Part shown: piece by piece, positions 7,801 through 15,888 of the stretch
How the letters are laid out: every line of letters starts with the position of its first letter
Position numbering within the stretch: position 1 is the stretch's first letter
NCBI GenBank assembly: GCA_964463485.1
Contig: CAYXDO010000162.1
Location: 1 to 24,735, forward strand
Reading direction: 5' to 3'
From: CAYXDO01 sp964463485
GTDB taxonomy: Bacteria; Myxococcota; Kuafuiibacteriia; Kuafuiibacteriales; Kuafuiibacteriaceae
DNA length: 24,735 bases
The notes under the pieces: model-generated
What the model saw: only the letters and a program-made list of their open reading frames with translations
What the model was told of the DNA's origin: nothing
Databases searched by the model: none
Position numbers and translations under genes: made by a program

Positions 7801-10800
7801 GCCTTCACGTGAGTCTCGAGCTTGGTGAGCGCGGCGGCGGCGAGGTTCTTGGACTTGCTCAGGTCGGGCTCGGGCGGAGCGGCCTTGGGCTTAGTGCTCC
7901 CAAAGAATCCGAACGTGGCCATCGAGAGGAACGCGTTGGTCGCGTCGGTCATCCAGTCGGCGAAGGACTGCGCCCAACTGCGCGCGGACTTTGCCGCGGC
8001 GTCGAGCTCGGCGATCGCGACGTCGACCTCGGCGGCGAGCTCGGGAGCGGACTCAGATAGTTTGAGCGCCAAGGAAAGCTGTCGGAGATCACGCGCGAGC
8101 TCGGCGCTCGAGCGGGTGACCCTGGCGGCCACTTCTTGCGTGCGGCCTTCGAGCCGTTGCTTGTAGAGCTTCTCGACGCGCGCCTTATCCTCGGCCTCGA
8201 GCTTGGCGACGAGGCCTGGCAGCTTCCCTTGGATCGCCGTCTCTTCTAGAGCAACAATGGCCTGCTCGGCCTCCTCGTAGGCCTTTTCGGACGCCGACAC
8301 ACCCGCCGTACCCGTCTCCAGGCTCAGGCCGGCGTCGGCGGTCTCGAGATCGTAGCCGTCGAAGAACGAACCCAGATTCACCGACTTCTTGCCGGCTTTC
8401 TCTTGCACCGTGGCCAGCAGCTCGAGGCGCTTGGCCTCGACCTCCGGCCGCGCGAGCTCGCGAGCCTCTGCCGCGGCGAGAGCGGTGAGCTCAGCCTTGG
8501 TCTTCAGGGGAGGACGATCGACGGAGCTCGCGAGCTGCCCGTTCAAGAAGGTGTCGGTGCCCGAGACGGCGGCGATCCGCTCAGCGATGAAGGTGAGCGC
8601 GCTGTGGCTCTTCTTCGCTTCCTCGAGGCGACGGACCTCGCGGACCTCGTCACGGAGCGACGTCACGAGGTTCTCGGTGCTCTTCACCGTTCGGACGAGA
8701 TCTTGGCGGAGCTCGGCAGACTGTTCGGCGATACGGAGCCCTTCGAGCACCTTGCCGGCGTCGTCGAGCGCGCCGAAGAGCGCGGTGGCTTCCGCGCCGG
8801 CCTTTCCACGCTGCGCGTGCGCTTCTTTGATCGTGTCGAGGAGGCGCGAGAGCTCGATGAGCTCGTTTCGCAGTTGGTGGTGAGCTTTGAAGATGGGGCT
8901 CGTGGCGACGAGGTCCCAGCGCTCGATCAACCGGCGGAAGAGCTGCGCGAGCTGCTCGTCCGTCTCTCCCGTCCGAGATCGATACAGGTCGAGGGCCTTC
9001 TGCACGCGACTCCGCATCGTCCGGACTTTGGCCAGCGCGCTCTTGTCCGCTTCCTCCGCGGCGACGCCGGAAGGGCCTTGGCCAAATCGGGCTCGAATCT
9101 TCTGGAGGTCCTCTCGCCGTAAAGCCGCCGTGATCGACGGCAAGGTCGCAAACGCGTCCTCGTAGCGAGCCAAGATCGCGATGCGATGCTCGAGGTCCCA
9201 CAGGCGCGCGCCGCGGACGAGCTCGAGGCCGGCTTCCTGGAAGCCCCCCTCTTCGGAGAGCTTGCCGAGCTCGTTCATGAGCTTGTCGAAGCCTGCGTCG
9301 TCGGGACCTGCCGAGCCCGCGAGGAGCTTCTCTTTCAAGGCCGCGGCGCGTTTTCGCAGGCCGTCCGGGAACACCGAAGAGTCGATCGAAGAGAGCGCGT
9401 CGGTGACCTTCGCGAGGTGGCCCTTGGTCTTCGGCGCGTCCTCGCCGGTCAAGACCATCAGCGCATCCCGCGCCGCGAGCGCGAGGCCTCCGGTGAGCGC
9501 CGGCGCGGCGGTTCGATAGTCCTTTTCGAGAGCGACGAGCTCCGGTCGCTCGGCAAAATCGATCGGCTCGAGCGCATCGGCTACGAGCACCTTGTCGAGA
9601 GACGCGCCGAGCTCGTCGGTCAGCGCGCCGAGCTTCTCGTCGATCCCGAGCCCGCGAGCGGGCCGCAGATACAAGCGAGAGAGCACGTCCCCGAGCGCGT
9701 CTTCGAGCGACACGCCTTCCTGGAACAGCCGCGCGACTTCGCGGGCCGACGCGAACAGCCGCGTCGAGTCGAAACGAACGGGCTGCCGGCCGGTCTGCGA
9801 CTCGGACTCGATGAGCTTGGCGGCCTTGTCCGAGAAGCGAACCAGCGCGTCCGAGAGCTCCGAGCCGCCGGGAACGCCGCGCAAGACGTGGGCGACGAGC
9901 TTCGTGAGCTCCTTCTTCTCGGCGATCTCGGGGCAGCGGATCCGCGTCGCGATCTGCGACAAATCCGGCGACAACGGCGGATCTCCGTCGTTCGTCGCGA
10001 GCACCAGCCGAAACGCACGAGGCCGAACCTCGAGCTTGCCGTCGACGACACGGGACAGATGCCCAGTCGCCGCGACCTCGACGAGGCGCGTGACCACGTC
10101 GTTCGGGAGCCGCGAGGCGTTGCGGATCATGAGCGTCCCGCCTTCACGCTGCGCCTGCCACACGAGCCCTTCGTGCTTCTCCAGCTTGCCGGTCTGTTGG
10201 TTCTGAATGAGGCCGCCGAAGAGGTACGCCTCGGAGAGCTCTTCGTTGCCCTCAACGTCGCGCACCGGCGACGTGGTGAGGCGAGCCACGCCGCTCACGC
10301 TGTTCGTCGCGACCATCTCGTCGCCGTGCAGGTGAACGACCTCGTCGAACTGCAGCGCCGCGAAGATCTTCTGCTCCACGTCGGCGAAGGTCGCGGTCAA
10401 CGGAACGACCGCATCTGCCGTGGGTACCCCTTCGCGCAGGCCTCGCGGATCGCGGGCGACCGCCCACTCTCCGAGGCGAACGAGGTGCGGGCTCGGCGAG
10501 AGCTCGGTGGAGAGGGTGGCCTTGCCCCCTTCTGCCCCAAAGGCTTTGGACGCGAGCTTGGCCAGCAGCAGCCGGTCCGTCTCGGGCCCAAACCGGTCGC
10601 CGTAGACGTCCATGACGATCGTATGGAGAGTCTCTGACTCGTCCTCGACCGCGCCGCGCGCTTTGAGCCACGCGACACGATGGCCCACTGCTTCGGCGTC
10701 GCGGCTCGTCAGCGATCCGATCGCTCGACCGGACGCGAAACCTCCTTCGCGCAGGACCTGATTCAAGTACGTGTGGAAGATCGCGAGCCGCAGCGAGAGC

Positions 10801-13800
10801 TGATCGGACATGCCGGTCTTGGTCGACACGACCGCGGCGAGCTCGGCCGCGCGGGTCTCGAGCGCAGCCTTGGTGTCGGCCGCTTGTCGCGTCGACAGGA
10901 GCGGCTCGATCAACCGGTTTTGTAGCGCCGCCGAATAGGAGTGAGGCGCGTCCGGCTTTCGGACCAGCACCATGCGGAAGTCGTCGTTCGCCTTGAGCCA
11001 TCGCCCCGAGCGCGGCAGCTTGATGCCCATGCGGCCGTCGCCGAGGGAGTTCAGACGTTCGAGCGCGTTCGTGGGCACGTTGCCGGCGCCGCGCAGCACG
11101 AGGATGTGACCCTCGCGAACAGCCTGCCCGATCTGCTGGAGCTCAGGTTCGAACCCGACACCCGGAGCGCCGCCAGACCCGTCAGACCCGGTCTTGGCGG
11201 TCGAGAGCGACAGGCGCTCGATCAAGCCCTCGATGTCGGCGTTGGGGGGCAAGGAGACCACGGTGACGGGCCGGCCGGTGAGGCGACCGAGCTCTCGCAG
11301 CGTCTCGATCGTCTCGCCGTTCTCGTCGTCGGTGCACGAGATCGGGCGGCCCTTGCCCATCGTGATCGCGTCCGCCAAGAGCGAGAGGTTCTTCGTGCGC
11401 GCGGGTGTCATCGCGAAGCGACGGTTGTCGATCTTCCAAGGCTCCGCAGATCCTTTGGACACCAACGTATCGCCGAACCAGGTCCCTTCGGCCGCGAGCC
11501 GAGGGACGGGCGCTTCGCCGAGCTCCTCTTTGGCGCCCGACAAGGTGGCGGTCAGGACCTCGAGCGCCTTCTTCTCGAGGCGCTTGCCCATCTTCGACCA
11601 GAGCGCGAGGGAGGCCGCGCGCGACATCGCCTCGGGCAGAGAAGCTTTCTGCCGCAAGGAGACGAAGAGATCCATGAACGAGGAGAACAGGCGCGGGGTC
11701 AGCGGAGAGATCCCGGTGTCTCCGCTGTCGACCTGAAGCGCACGGAGCTCCGTGAAGAGCTTCGCGCCGAGCTCCGCTTCCTGTTGGAACGCGAGGCGGC
11801 CGTCGATCACGCCAGCCTTCATGGCGCGATCGCGCACCGTTTGGGGCAAGGCGTCCGCGGGCGTCATCCGGGCGAGCGCGAGCGCGTCCTTGTCGTTCAG
11901 GCCTCCCAGCGCGTGTGACAGAACTTCGATGACACTCTTGCCAGCGCCGAGCTCCGCGAAGAGCCGAAGAGCCTCACCGACGATACGGGTCGACTTGTCG
12001 TCGAGCGCGAGCGCGGGCACCGGCACTTCGGAGAGCTCCGCGCTCTTCGTGGATCCGGCCGCACACGCCTCGATCGCTTCCTTGAGCGCCTTGGCGATCG
12101 GGCCTTGGCCCTTGAAGATCTTGTTGAGCTCCTTGCCGAGCTCCTCGCGGCGCGTCGGCCGCTCGGACTTGGGCACGAGCGGCACGGGCTCCACGCCCTT
12201 GGCGGCATAGTCCCGCAACGAGATGGTCTGGTATTCTTTCGGGTCGGTGAGGTCTCGAATACCGATCAAACGAATGCGGCTGGCCTCGGCCAACGAGAAG
12301 CCGTCGTCGCGAATGTCGTCGCCGTTGGTGGTGATGACGAAGCGAAAGTCTTCGTGCCAGTCCTTGCGCTTGATCGTCTCAGGCGGCTTCTTCTGGGAGA
12401 TCTGAATCTCGCTGCCTTCGGTGAACGGGTTCAGCTTCTCGCGGGTGTCGTTGGGGAGCGTCAAGAACTCGTCGGCGACGCAGAAGCAGCCCTCCTTCGC
12501 GGAGAGCACGAGCGGCGCGTATTGAAACGCGATCTTTCCCTTTTCGTCGATCACCGTCGTGCCGAAGAGGTGGTCCTCGGTCATCTCGGAATGGAACGCC
12601 TGCTCGCGGAACGGGAGCTCGAGCTTGTGCGCCAAGAAGCGCATGAGCATCGTCTTTCCGGTGCCGGTCGCGCCGACGACAGCCACGGGCTGCTTGGTCT
12701 CCATCGCGAGCAAGACGCTCTCGAGGAGCTCGAGCTGAGGACCGAGCGGGTCGCGCACGCCGTCGGCGTTCGGGATCAGCGCGTCGAGCGCGGGGTCCTT
12801 GCCACCTTGTCGAATCGGATAACGAGCGACGCCGATCTGCAGGAACTTCTGCCCGCCCACCGTCACGGTGTCGATGCTCGTCGGGCGCGCCGGCGGCTGG
12901 ATGTCGTCGCCGAGGTGCTTCTTGATGAGGTCGAGCAGCGTCTTGCGCTCGGGCTCCTCGAGGATCACGTCGCCGATCGCGCGGAAGAGCTCTCGGCCCA
13001 AGAGCTTTCGTCGCTCCTCGGGGTCCTTGATGCCGTCGCGTTTGGTGAAGTATTCGACCGTGCGCGCGACCTTGAGCATGTCGCGCTCGGTCGTGGTGAT
13101 CGGCCCGACCGCGGAGTGGAACGGAGACTTCTTGGCGAGGATGTCGAGGTCCTCGTAGAGCTCGGCGATCTTACGGACCTGGGCTTTGTCGAGGTTGCAC
13201 TGCGACACGACGATGTCGACGCGCTCGTCGATCGGCTTGGCGTCGACGAAGAGCGTGAACATGCAGTCGGTGATCGCGGGCGGAGGCTCGTTGCGGCCGG
13301 TCTTCTTGTCGGTCGGGTTCTGGGTCGCGTAGAGGAACGCGGTGGAGAGCGTTCGCTCTCGATCCGACTCCGGATCGGCGGCGACGCGGCGATGGTCGAG
13401 CCACGTCTTGAGCGACATCTGGGCCTCTTTGGAGAGGTTCCATTCGTCCGCAGTGAGGACCGCCTGGGTGTCGGCCGCGCGCATCACGGGGCCGTCGACG
13501 AGCTTGAACACGGTCTTGCCGTCGACGTTGACCGGCCCGAGTCCGCCCATGAGCTCGCGGGCCTCGGTGGACGCTGAGAAGTTCACGCGGACGTTCGTCT
13601 TCTCGACGAGCGCCGACCAGATCGCGCCGATCACCGTCTTGCCGGAGCTCGCGGGACCGACCGCGAGGACCGGCCGGCCGAGCAAATACGCGACAGCGAG
13701 CGCGTCGAGGTGCTGCGCCATGCTGGGCGTGATCTTGAAGCCGGTGGGAGTGAGGCGCTCCTCGACCTTCTTGGGCGTGAGCTTGAGCAGCCGCATGTAA

Positions 13801-15746
13801 AGCGGCGTCTCGTCGGCCTTCGGCGCGTCCTTGGCGCCCGGGTCCTTGAGCGCAGCCATCGCGACGGAGCTCTCCGGAGGACGAAACACGAGCTTGGCGG
13901 CGAGCAGCGTGGCCTCAGCTTCACCCAGCTCTTTGGTCAACAGCTTCGCCGCGCGAGCGAAGTCGATGAAGCGCTGGAGCTTCTTCACGCCGAGGCCCGG
14001 GTGCTCCGCGTCGAGCTCCTTCGCGAGCTTCTCGATCACCGCGGTGAGCTTCTCGTCCTTCTTCACCTCGGCAGGGATGAGCTTGGCCAAATCACCGACG
14101 CTCGGACCGGCCATCCGAAGCTCGGTGACCTGGGCTCGATCCGCCGGCTCGGACTTCTGATTGCGAGCCCCTTCGGTGACGGAGAGGACGATGCGCGCCT
14201 TGGCGTGGATTGGCTTCTCGACCGGAACCCCGTTCTCGACCATCGAGATCGACTTCTTGCGGGCGAGCTCGAAGAACGCGTTCTGCAGGTCCGCGCTCAT
14301 GTGGTCGAGGTGGTCGACGTACAGCAGCTTTCCGGTGGTGAGCGCGTCGGCGATGCGACCAGGCTTGAAGAAGATGCGACCCTTCTCGTCGAAGACCGGC
14401 ATCTCCATCAGGAGCTGCGGGTCGGTGTTCGCATGGCCCACGATCGTGGTGATCGGTTGACCGCGCCGCGCGGCGAGCTCCGAGACGAGGCGAGTGGCGC
14501 CGCTCTGGCCGGGCGCGGACAACAAGACGACTTCGCCGGCAGAGAGCGATCGCGTCGCGGCGATCAGCGTCTTGTCTTGAGCTTCGGTGTGGACGTACGT
14601 CGGGTCTTCGGAGGCCTTGGGCTTCTTGCCCTGAGATCGTTGGAGCTGAAACTTTTCGAGGATGGACTCGAGCGCGGCGCGACCGGCGTCCGGCAGGCGT
14701 GCCCCGTAGAGATCGTCGATGGCATCGAACACGTGGCCGGCGGTGACGTCGCCCTTCACCTTCGACAGGCGAGCGCCCACTCGATCGAGCAGCGACCAGC
14801 TCAAAGGAAAGCCGCGGCCAAAGTCGATCGTGCCGTCCGCGTTCCCCTTCACGATGGCGGAGTGAACCGCAGCCAAGGAGTGCGCGAGCTCGGCGGCGAG
14901 CCCGTGGCGCTCGGAGAGTAGACGCGCGTGATCGGCCTCTTCATAGGGCGGCACGTGAACGAGGTTCCGCGGACCTACGAGATCAGCCGGGATCTTCTTG
15001 GCGGAGGTCCCGATGAGCACGAGGCGAAAGTCCGGATGAACCGGGACGGGCTCGCCGCTGACCGGGTGATGGAACCACTTCGCGCCCTTGGCGAGGGCCT
15101 TCAACACGCCCAACACGTCGGGCTCGGCGTGCTCGATGCCGTCCGCGACGAAGACGCCGCCGTTGCGAATGCAGCTCGCGAGCGGACCATCCTTCACGCG
15201 CAACGCGCCCGTCTCGTCTGGCCGCATCGCGCCGGCGAGCCCATCGAGAGAGGTCGTGCGGGAGACGCGGACGACCTCGTGCTTGGCCCCCAACACGTCG
15301 AGCAGCCATCGCGCCGCATACGCCGCGCCCGCACCCTCGCCCGCCGAGACCACCGTCGCGGTCCCGCCACCGAGCCCCCCGAACAGGCCAGAGACCAGCT
15401 CCTGGTTGGGGCCCAAGAGCGTCATCGCGCTCGCCTGCTTGGCGCTCAGCTCGAAGGACTTCGCTCCGATCGAGAGCTTCGTCCCCTTGAGGACCACCGA
15501 GCTGGATGAGGCTCGAGACAGAGAAGTGGCTAGGTCCTTGGCCTTGAACTGAACCGAGTCCTGCTCTGCGGCCGAGGCGTTCGTCGAAGAGATGATCCCG
15601 TCGACCTCCTCGACCACGGACTGCGTCAGCGCTTCGGTTTGCTTGGGCCCGGTCGAGGTGCTCGATCCGCGCTTCTTGGGCGAAGAGGATTCGCGCGCGA
15701 GCTCCCAGGGCTTGAGGCTGTTGCCTCCGACCTTGCCTGCAACCAT
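3264..15746 (-). CDS. Giant midasin-like six-AAA+ ATPase with two C-terminal vWA domains
   Basis: The product has 4160 residues and no signal peptide, so it should be cytoplasmic. Reading from the N-terminus I see six AAA+ modules of the MoxR/midasin type. Module 1 (about 105-330) has a degenerate P-loop near 134. Module 2 (about 395-600) has a degenerate P-loop near 412 and Asp-His for Asp-Glu. Module 3 has Walker A 697-704 (K703), Walker B D767-E768 and sensor-1 N810. Module 4 has Walker A 1025-1032 (K1031), Walker B D1092-E1093 and sensor-1 N1141. Module 5 (P-loop site about 1471) and module 6 (about 1806) are degenerate. A helical linker, a Gly-rich hinge (about 3480-3520) and two vWA domains with MIDAS residues D3629/S3631/S3633 and D3991/S3993/S3995 follow. 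This order matches eukaryotic midasin, which remodels pre-60S ribosomes. MoxR-vWA pairs such as RavA-ViaA, NorQ-NorD and CbbQ-CbbO are the bacterial relatives. A mechanochemical remodelling role is inferred; the substrate is unknown. No Shine-Dalgarno sequence precedes the ATG. Confidence 0.9.
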   Translation of the reverse strand: MVAGKVGGNSLKPWELARESSSPKKRGSSTSTGPKQTEALTQSVVEEVDGIISSTNASAAEQDSVQFKAKDLATSLSRASSSSVVLKGTKLSIGAKSFELSAKQASAMTLLGPNQELVSGLFGGLGGGTATVVSAGEGAGAAYAARWLLDVLGAKHEVVRVSRTTSLDGLAGAMRPDETGALRVKDGPLASCIRNGGVFVADGIEHAEPDVLGVLKALAKGAKWFHHPVSGEPVPVHPDFRLVLIGTSAKKIPADLVGPRNLVHVPPYEEADHARLLSERHGLAAELAHSLAAVHSAIVKGNADGTIDFGRGFPLSWSLLDRVGARLSKVKGDVTAGHVFDAIDDLYGARLPDAGRAALESILEKFQLQRSQGKKPKASEDPTYVHTEAQDKTLIAATRSLSAGEVVLLSAPGQSGATRLVSELAARRGQPITTIVGHANTDPQLLMEMPVFDEKGRIFFKPGRIADALTTGKLLYVDHLDHMSADLQNAFFELARKKSISMVENGVPVEKPIHAKARIVLSVTEGARNQKSEPADRAQVTELRMAGPSVGDLAKLIPAEVKKDEKLTAVIEKLAKELDAEHPGLGVKKLQRFIDFARAAKLLTKELGEAEATLLAAKLVFRPPESSVAMAALKDPGAKDAPKADETPLYMRLLKLTPKKVEERLTPTGFKITPSMAQHLDALAVAYLLGRPVLAVGPASSGKTVIGAIWSALVEKTNVRVNFSASTEARELMGGLGPVNVDGKTVFKLVDGPVMRAADTQAVLTADEWNLSKEAQMSLKTWLDHRRVAADPESDRERTLSTAFLYATQNPTDKKTGRNEPPPAITDCMFTLFVDAKPIDERVDIVVSQCNLDKAQVRKIAELYEDLDILAKKSPFHSAVGPITTTERDMLKVARTVEYFTKRDGIKDPEERRKLLGRELFRAIGDVILEEPERKTLLDLIKKHLGDDIQPPARPTSIDTVTVGGQKFLQIGVARYPIRQGGKDPALDALIPNADGVRDPLGPQLELLESVLLAMETKQPVAVVGATGTGKTMLMRFLAHKLELPFREQAFHSEMTEDHLFGTTVIDEKGKIAFQYAPLVLSAKEGCFCVADEFLTLPNDTREKLNPFTEGSEIQISQKKPPETIKRKDWHEDFRFVITTNGDDIRDDGFSLAEASRIRLIGIRDLTDPKEYQTISLRDYAAKGVEPVPLVPKSERPTRREELGKELNKIFKGQGPIAKALKEAIEACAAGSTKSAELSEVPVPALALDDKSTRIVGEALRLFAELGAGKSVIEVLSHALGGLNDKDALALARMTPADALPQTVRDRAMKAGVIDGRLAFQQEAELGAKLFTELRALQVDSGDTGISPLTPRLFSSFMDLFVSLRQKASLPEAMSRAASLALWSKMGKRLEKKALEVLTATLSGAKEELGEAPVPRLAAEGTWFGDTLVSKGSAEPWKIDNRRFAMTPARTKNLSLLADAITMGKGRPISCTDDENGETIETLRELGRLTGRPVTVVSLPPNADIEGLIERLSLSTAKTGSDGSGGAPGVGFEPELQQIGQAVREGHILVLRGAGNVPTNALERLNSLGDGRMGIKLPRSGRWLKANDDFRMVLVRKPDAPHSYSAALQNRLIEPLLSTRQAADTKAALETRAAELAAVVSTKTGMSDQLSLRLAIFHTYLNQVLREGGFASGRAIGSLTSRDAEAVGHRVAWLKARGAVEDESETLHTIVMDVYGDRFGPETDRLLLAKLASKAFGAEGGKATLSTELSPSPHLVRLGEWAVARDPRGLREGVPTADAVVPLTATFADVEQKIFAALQFDEVVHLHGDEMVATNSVSGVARLTTSPVRDVEGNEELSEAYLFGGLIQNQQTGKLEKHEGLVWQAQREGGTLMIRNASRLPNDVVTRLVEVAATGHLSRVVDGKLEVRPRAFRLVLATNDGDPPLSPDLSQIATRIRCPEIAEKKELTKLVAHVLRGVPGGSELSDALVRFSDKAAKLIESESQTGRQPVRFDSTRLFASAREVARLFQEGVSLEDALGDVLSRLYLRPARGLGIDEKLGALTDELGASLDKVLVADALEPIDFAERPELVALEKDYRTAAPALTGGLALAARDALMVLTGEDAPKTKGHLAKVTDALSSIDSSVFPDGLRKRAAALKEKLLAGSAGPDDAGFDKLMNELGKLSEEGGFQEAGLELVRGARLWDLEHRIAILARYEDAFATLPSITAALRREDLQKIRARFGQGPSGVAAEEADKSALAKVRTMRSRVQKALDLYRSRTGETDEQLAQLFRRLIERWDLVATSPIFKAHHQLRNELIELSRLLDTIKEAHAQRGKAGAEATALFGALDDAGKVLEGLRIAEQSAELRQDLVRTVKSTENLVTSLRDEVREVRRLEEAKKSHSALTFIAERIAAVSGTDTFLNGQLASSVDRPPLKTKAELTALAAAEARELARPEVEAKRLELLATVQEKAGKKSVNLGSFFDGYDLETADAGLSLETGTAGVSASEKAYEEAEQAIVALEETAIQGKLPGLVAKLEAEDKARVEKLYKQRLEGRTQEVAARVTRSSAELARDLRQLSLALKLSESAPELAAEVDVAIAELDAAAKSARSWAQSFADWMTDATNAFLSMATFGFFGSTKPKAAPPEPDLSKSKNLAAAALTKLETHVKAGLAKLPSFAPIGDHRKATDELASRLVSAENLGDLATRYAKLAALADNEDNAEVKRYLRGVLGQLANSADLEETLLGVSAFSESADLLSSEVAKEVGVGLEIAPVLEAVMRSAEIVRAAPITGATQKQAIKALASAISKIDGLGLGDKLPALLGAVRTEMEELSAKLAKLSGEDGSKLKLETGAAAKMLEELGARAKAAEETEAAEGLEKNVLVRAEREATTDLGATKARSLETWIERAAERSSGPTDPLELVTRSTDLKIIELDFDRVVEIDTKKVSEDSDEEPSKELVAARKDVRKLGEGLSDVVTKSLEGVRESSDQLRGALETLEGRLRDGVLARRVKDLSQCTEDLEHLLSFGGAAFRGVRADVGNALYAMREVEKTLRANESVPPALGAKLSASVSGARSLAAAFASDRFHELAYSWASDALVVVSEVKAALGELLAEPAGGKASKKSTPTLLSEIGSALETIGNGEDLVGAWSRLSLLAHGRARLSGLADTLSPGDAQTAKGIVTSVEGAVAKLDRLSGGPAAEQTLSDLHAGFLDLGDALAGAKKLAKAQVERFEELTESFEAIFGKAGGEAALFDHCEKALELLGDLDEPSSVRKAGKELSLSISELRRAFLDRKLARAEDRLRLEGTTYLGDVRDARLRLIEARDRFLSYDPVKEKLSLAELAKDLRAATTDASQKMTGPAATLLAEELQKLSEGLTARAADSGTFGAEAKALKAELLPLEKGLEQLMAVSAAPERLSKLMSRARERIDRARKDHLSRDFVSWAEGAVEAIVALTKVSRNELAAKLAEVEKSHFPELVEAKSKAATEIKRVVVGSRVEELLGGGGRGGVGIDVAGARDGLAVLGGRSNEPGRIDGELEEGGVQGTGKALKGLKAPNRNDVLDVKRPDLADGKVTERADHMTRVELSTEGLTGIRKDLEKAIAEARAAELEGGVDKPKNDFEKFVDDHADLVDQMATTLRKFPNTEIAFVIDQSGSTSDKYGDSRIIDQERAALAVMMAATMRGESNCSVVGFGGPSSGITKAAYSAGGFQIFVHKPMAERLDNDVANVVYGVTGVPDGGTDFIGPMQVALGQFTKKSNNKLVFLLTDAYIDNPTNVRHYIDTLRAQGVGVCVQGFGSAQNTQAVAGEFGAHSNSFAGAVKTAGELLQKTIVANEGKFQGTVDATVQGVGVTDNQLPIISAESPGPMASSLEISQPVPGMSDPSMVLGTAGPRRALQNLVDRGKYDRALKSLEKVQDGVEHTKAFKQALREVRGLRDRHEREGIIESLREAMAESLPRSRSTEWERKQLSGPLFDEEQLPMYVVGLEQGVPVMRLFKRKRPKEETRARVVLQIDESSSMGDTAKMRANVEALIATADALKALDKDVELAVIGFSDKVRLHHGFEQDWTDEAKAHLLHQVSASHDATDDERGATEAVGLLNMTAADVGLVIGFSDGQGMPATQAVMEQAAKDGYAMLTVGVTPECKAVQRFGQHGLYARNLSQLAQKLPGAMVKLWEKAGRVSG
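5325..9540 (-). other. Long helical linker of the giant protein
   Basis: Protein residues about 2070-3475. The stretch is rich in Ala, Leu, Glu, Lys and Arg with heptad-like spacing and almost no Pro or Gly runs, so a series of helical bundles or coiled coils is predicted. One exception is an aromatic, uncharged patch near residues 2590-2615 (Trp-Ala-Gln-Ser-Phe-Ala-Asp-Trp-Met ... Ala-Thr-Phe-Gly-Phe-Phe-Gly) followed by a Lys/Pro-rich turn. A short acidic stretch (Glu-Asp-Ser-Asp-Glu-Glu) lies near residue 2930. Midasin has a linker of comparable size in the same place, but sequence similarity cannot be judged by eye. Confidence 0.6.
9750..15432 (-). other. Six-module AAA+ ring region of the giant protein
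   Basis: Protein residues about 105-2000. Each module shows the same landmarks: a P-loop position after a hydrophobic strand, a Walker B strand followed by a helix, and a sensor-1 strand of the form Phe-Arg-hydrophobic (for example 1134-1136). Intact Walker A and B occur only in modules 3 and 4. Arg residues at the expected finger position are present in module 4 (R1157/R1159) and module 5 (R1611), the two modules that would complete those active sites in a clockwise ring. Module 3 lacks a matching Arg in its equivalent segment (Ile-Thr-Asp-Cys-Met-Phe). Boundaries are approximate. Confidence 0.75.
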
Positions 15747-15845
15747 GAGCGCGCGGATGGTAGTGGTGGCCCGAATTGCGTGTCAATGACACACATCAAC
15801 GCACATTTCGTGGTTCGCCCTCGCTTCGACTGAATCAGCGCTCGG

Positions 15846-15867
15846 CGGACGGAATGGATTCCGTCCG
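15846..15867. promoter_or_regulatory. Perfect 22-bp palindrome in divergent promoter region
   Basis: CGGACGGAAT, two spacer bases GG, then ATTCCGTCCG: ten perfectly complementary pairs. It lies in the gap between the giant gene (ATG at 15746, minus) and the small membrane protein gene (plus), about 100 bp upstream of the giant gene's start. The geometry suits a dimeric repressor or activator, but it could also fold as an RNA hairpin in the leader of the plus-strand gene. No regulator is identifiable. Confidence 0.5.
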
Positions 15868-15888
15868 GGGGTGGGTTACGATGATGTC

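Noticed and set aside
9186..10637. 483-codon plus-strand frame opposite AAA module 6
   Set aside because: Antisense shadow of the giant gene with skewed Arg/Glu content and no motif.
12105..13577. 490-codon plus-strand frame opposite AAA modules 3-4
   Set aside because: Antisense to Walker motifs that are clearly coding on the minus strand; the product has no domain and a composition typical of a complementary shadow.
13710..14921. 403-codon plus-strand frame opposite AAA module 2
   Set aside because: Antisense shadow of the giant gene; no motif and no ribosome binding site.
3264..15746. Reading the giant protein as a cytoplasmic dynein heavy chain relative
   Set aside because: Dynein also has six AAA modules, but its long N-terminal tail and microtubule-binding stalk are absent, and C-terminal vWA domains fit midasin rather than dynein.
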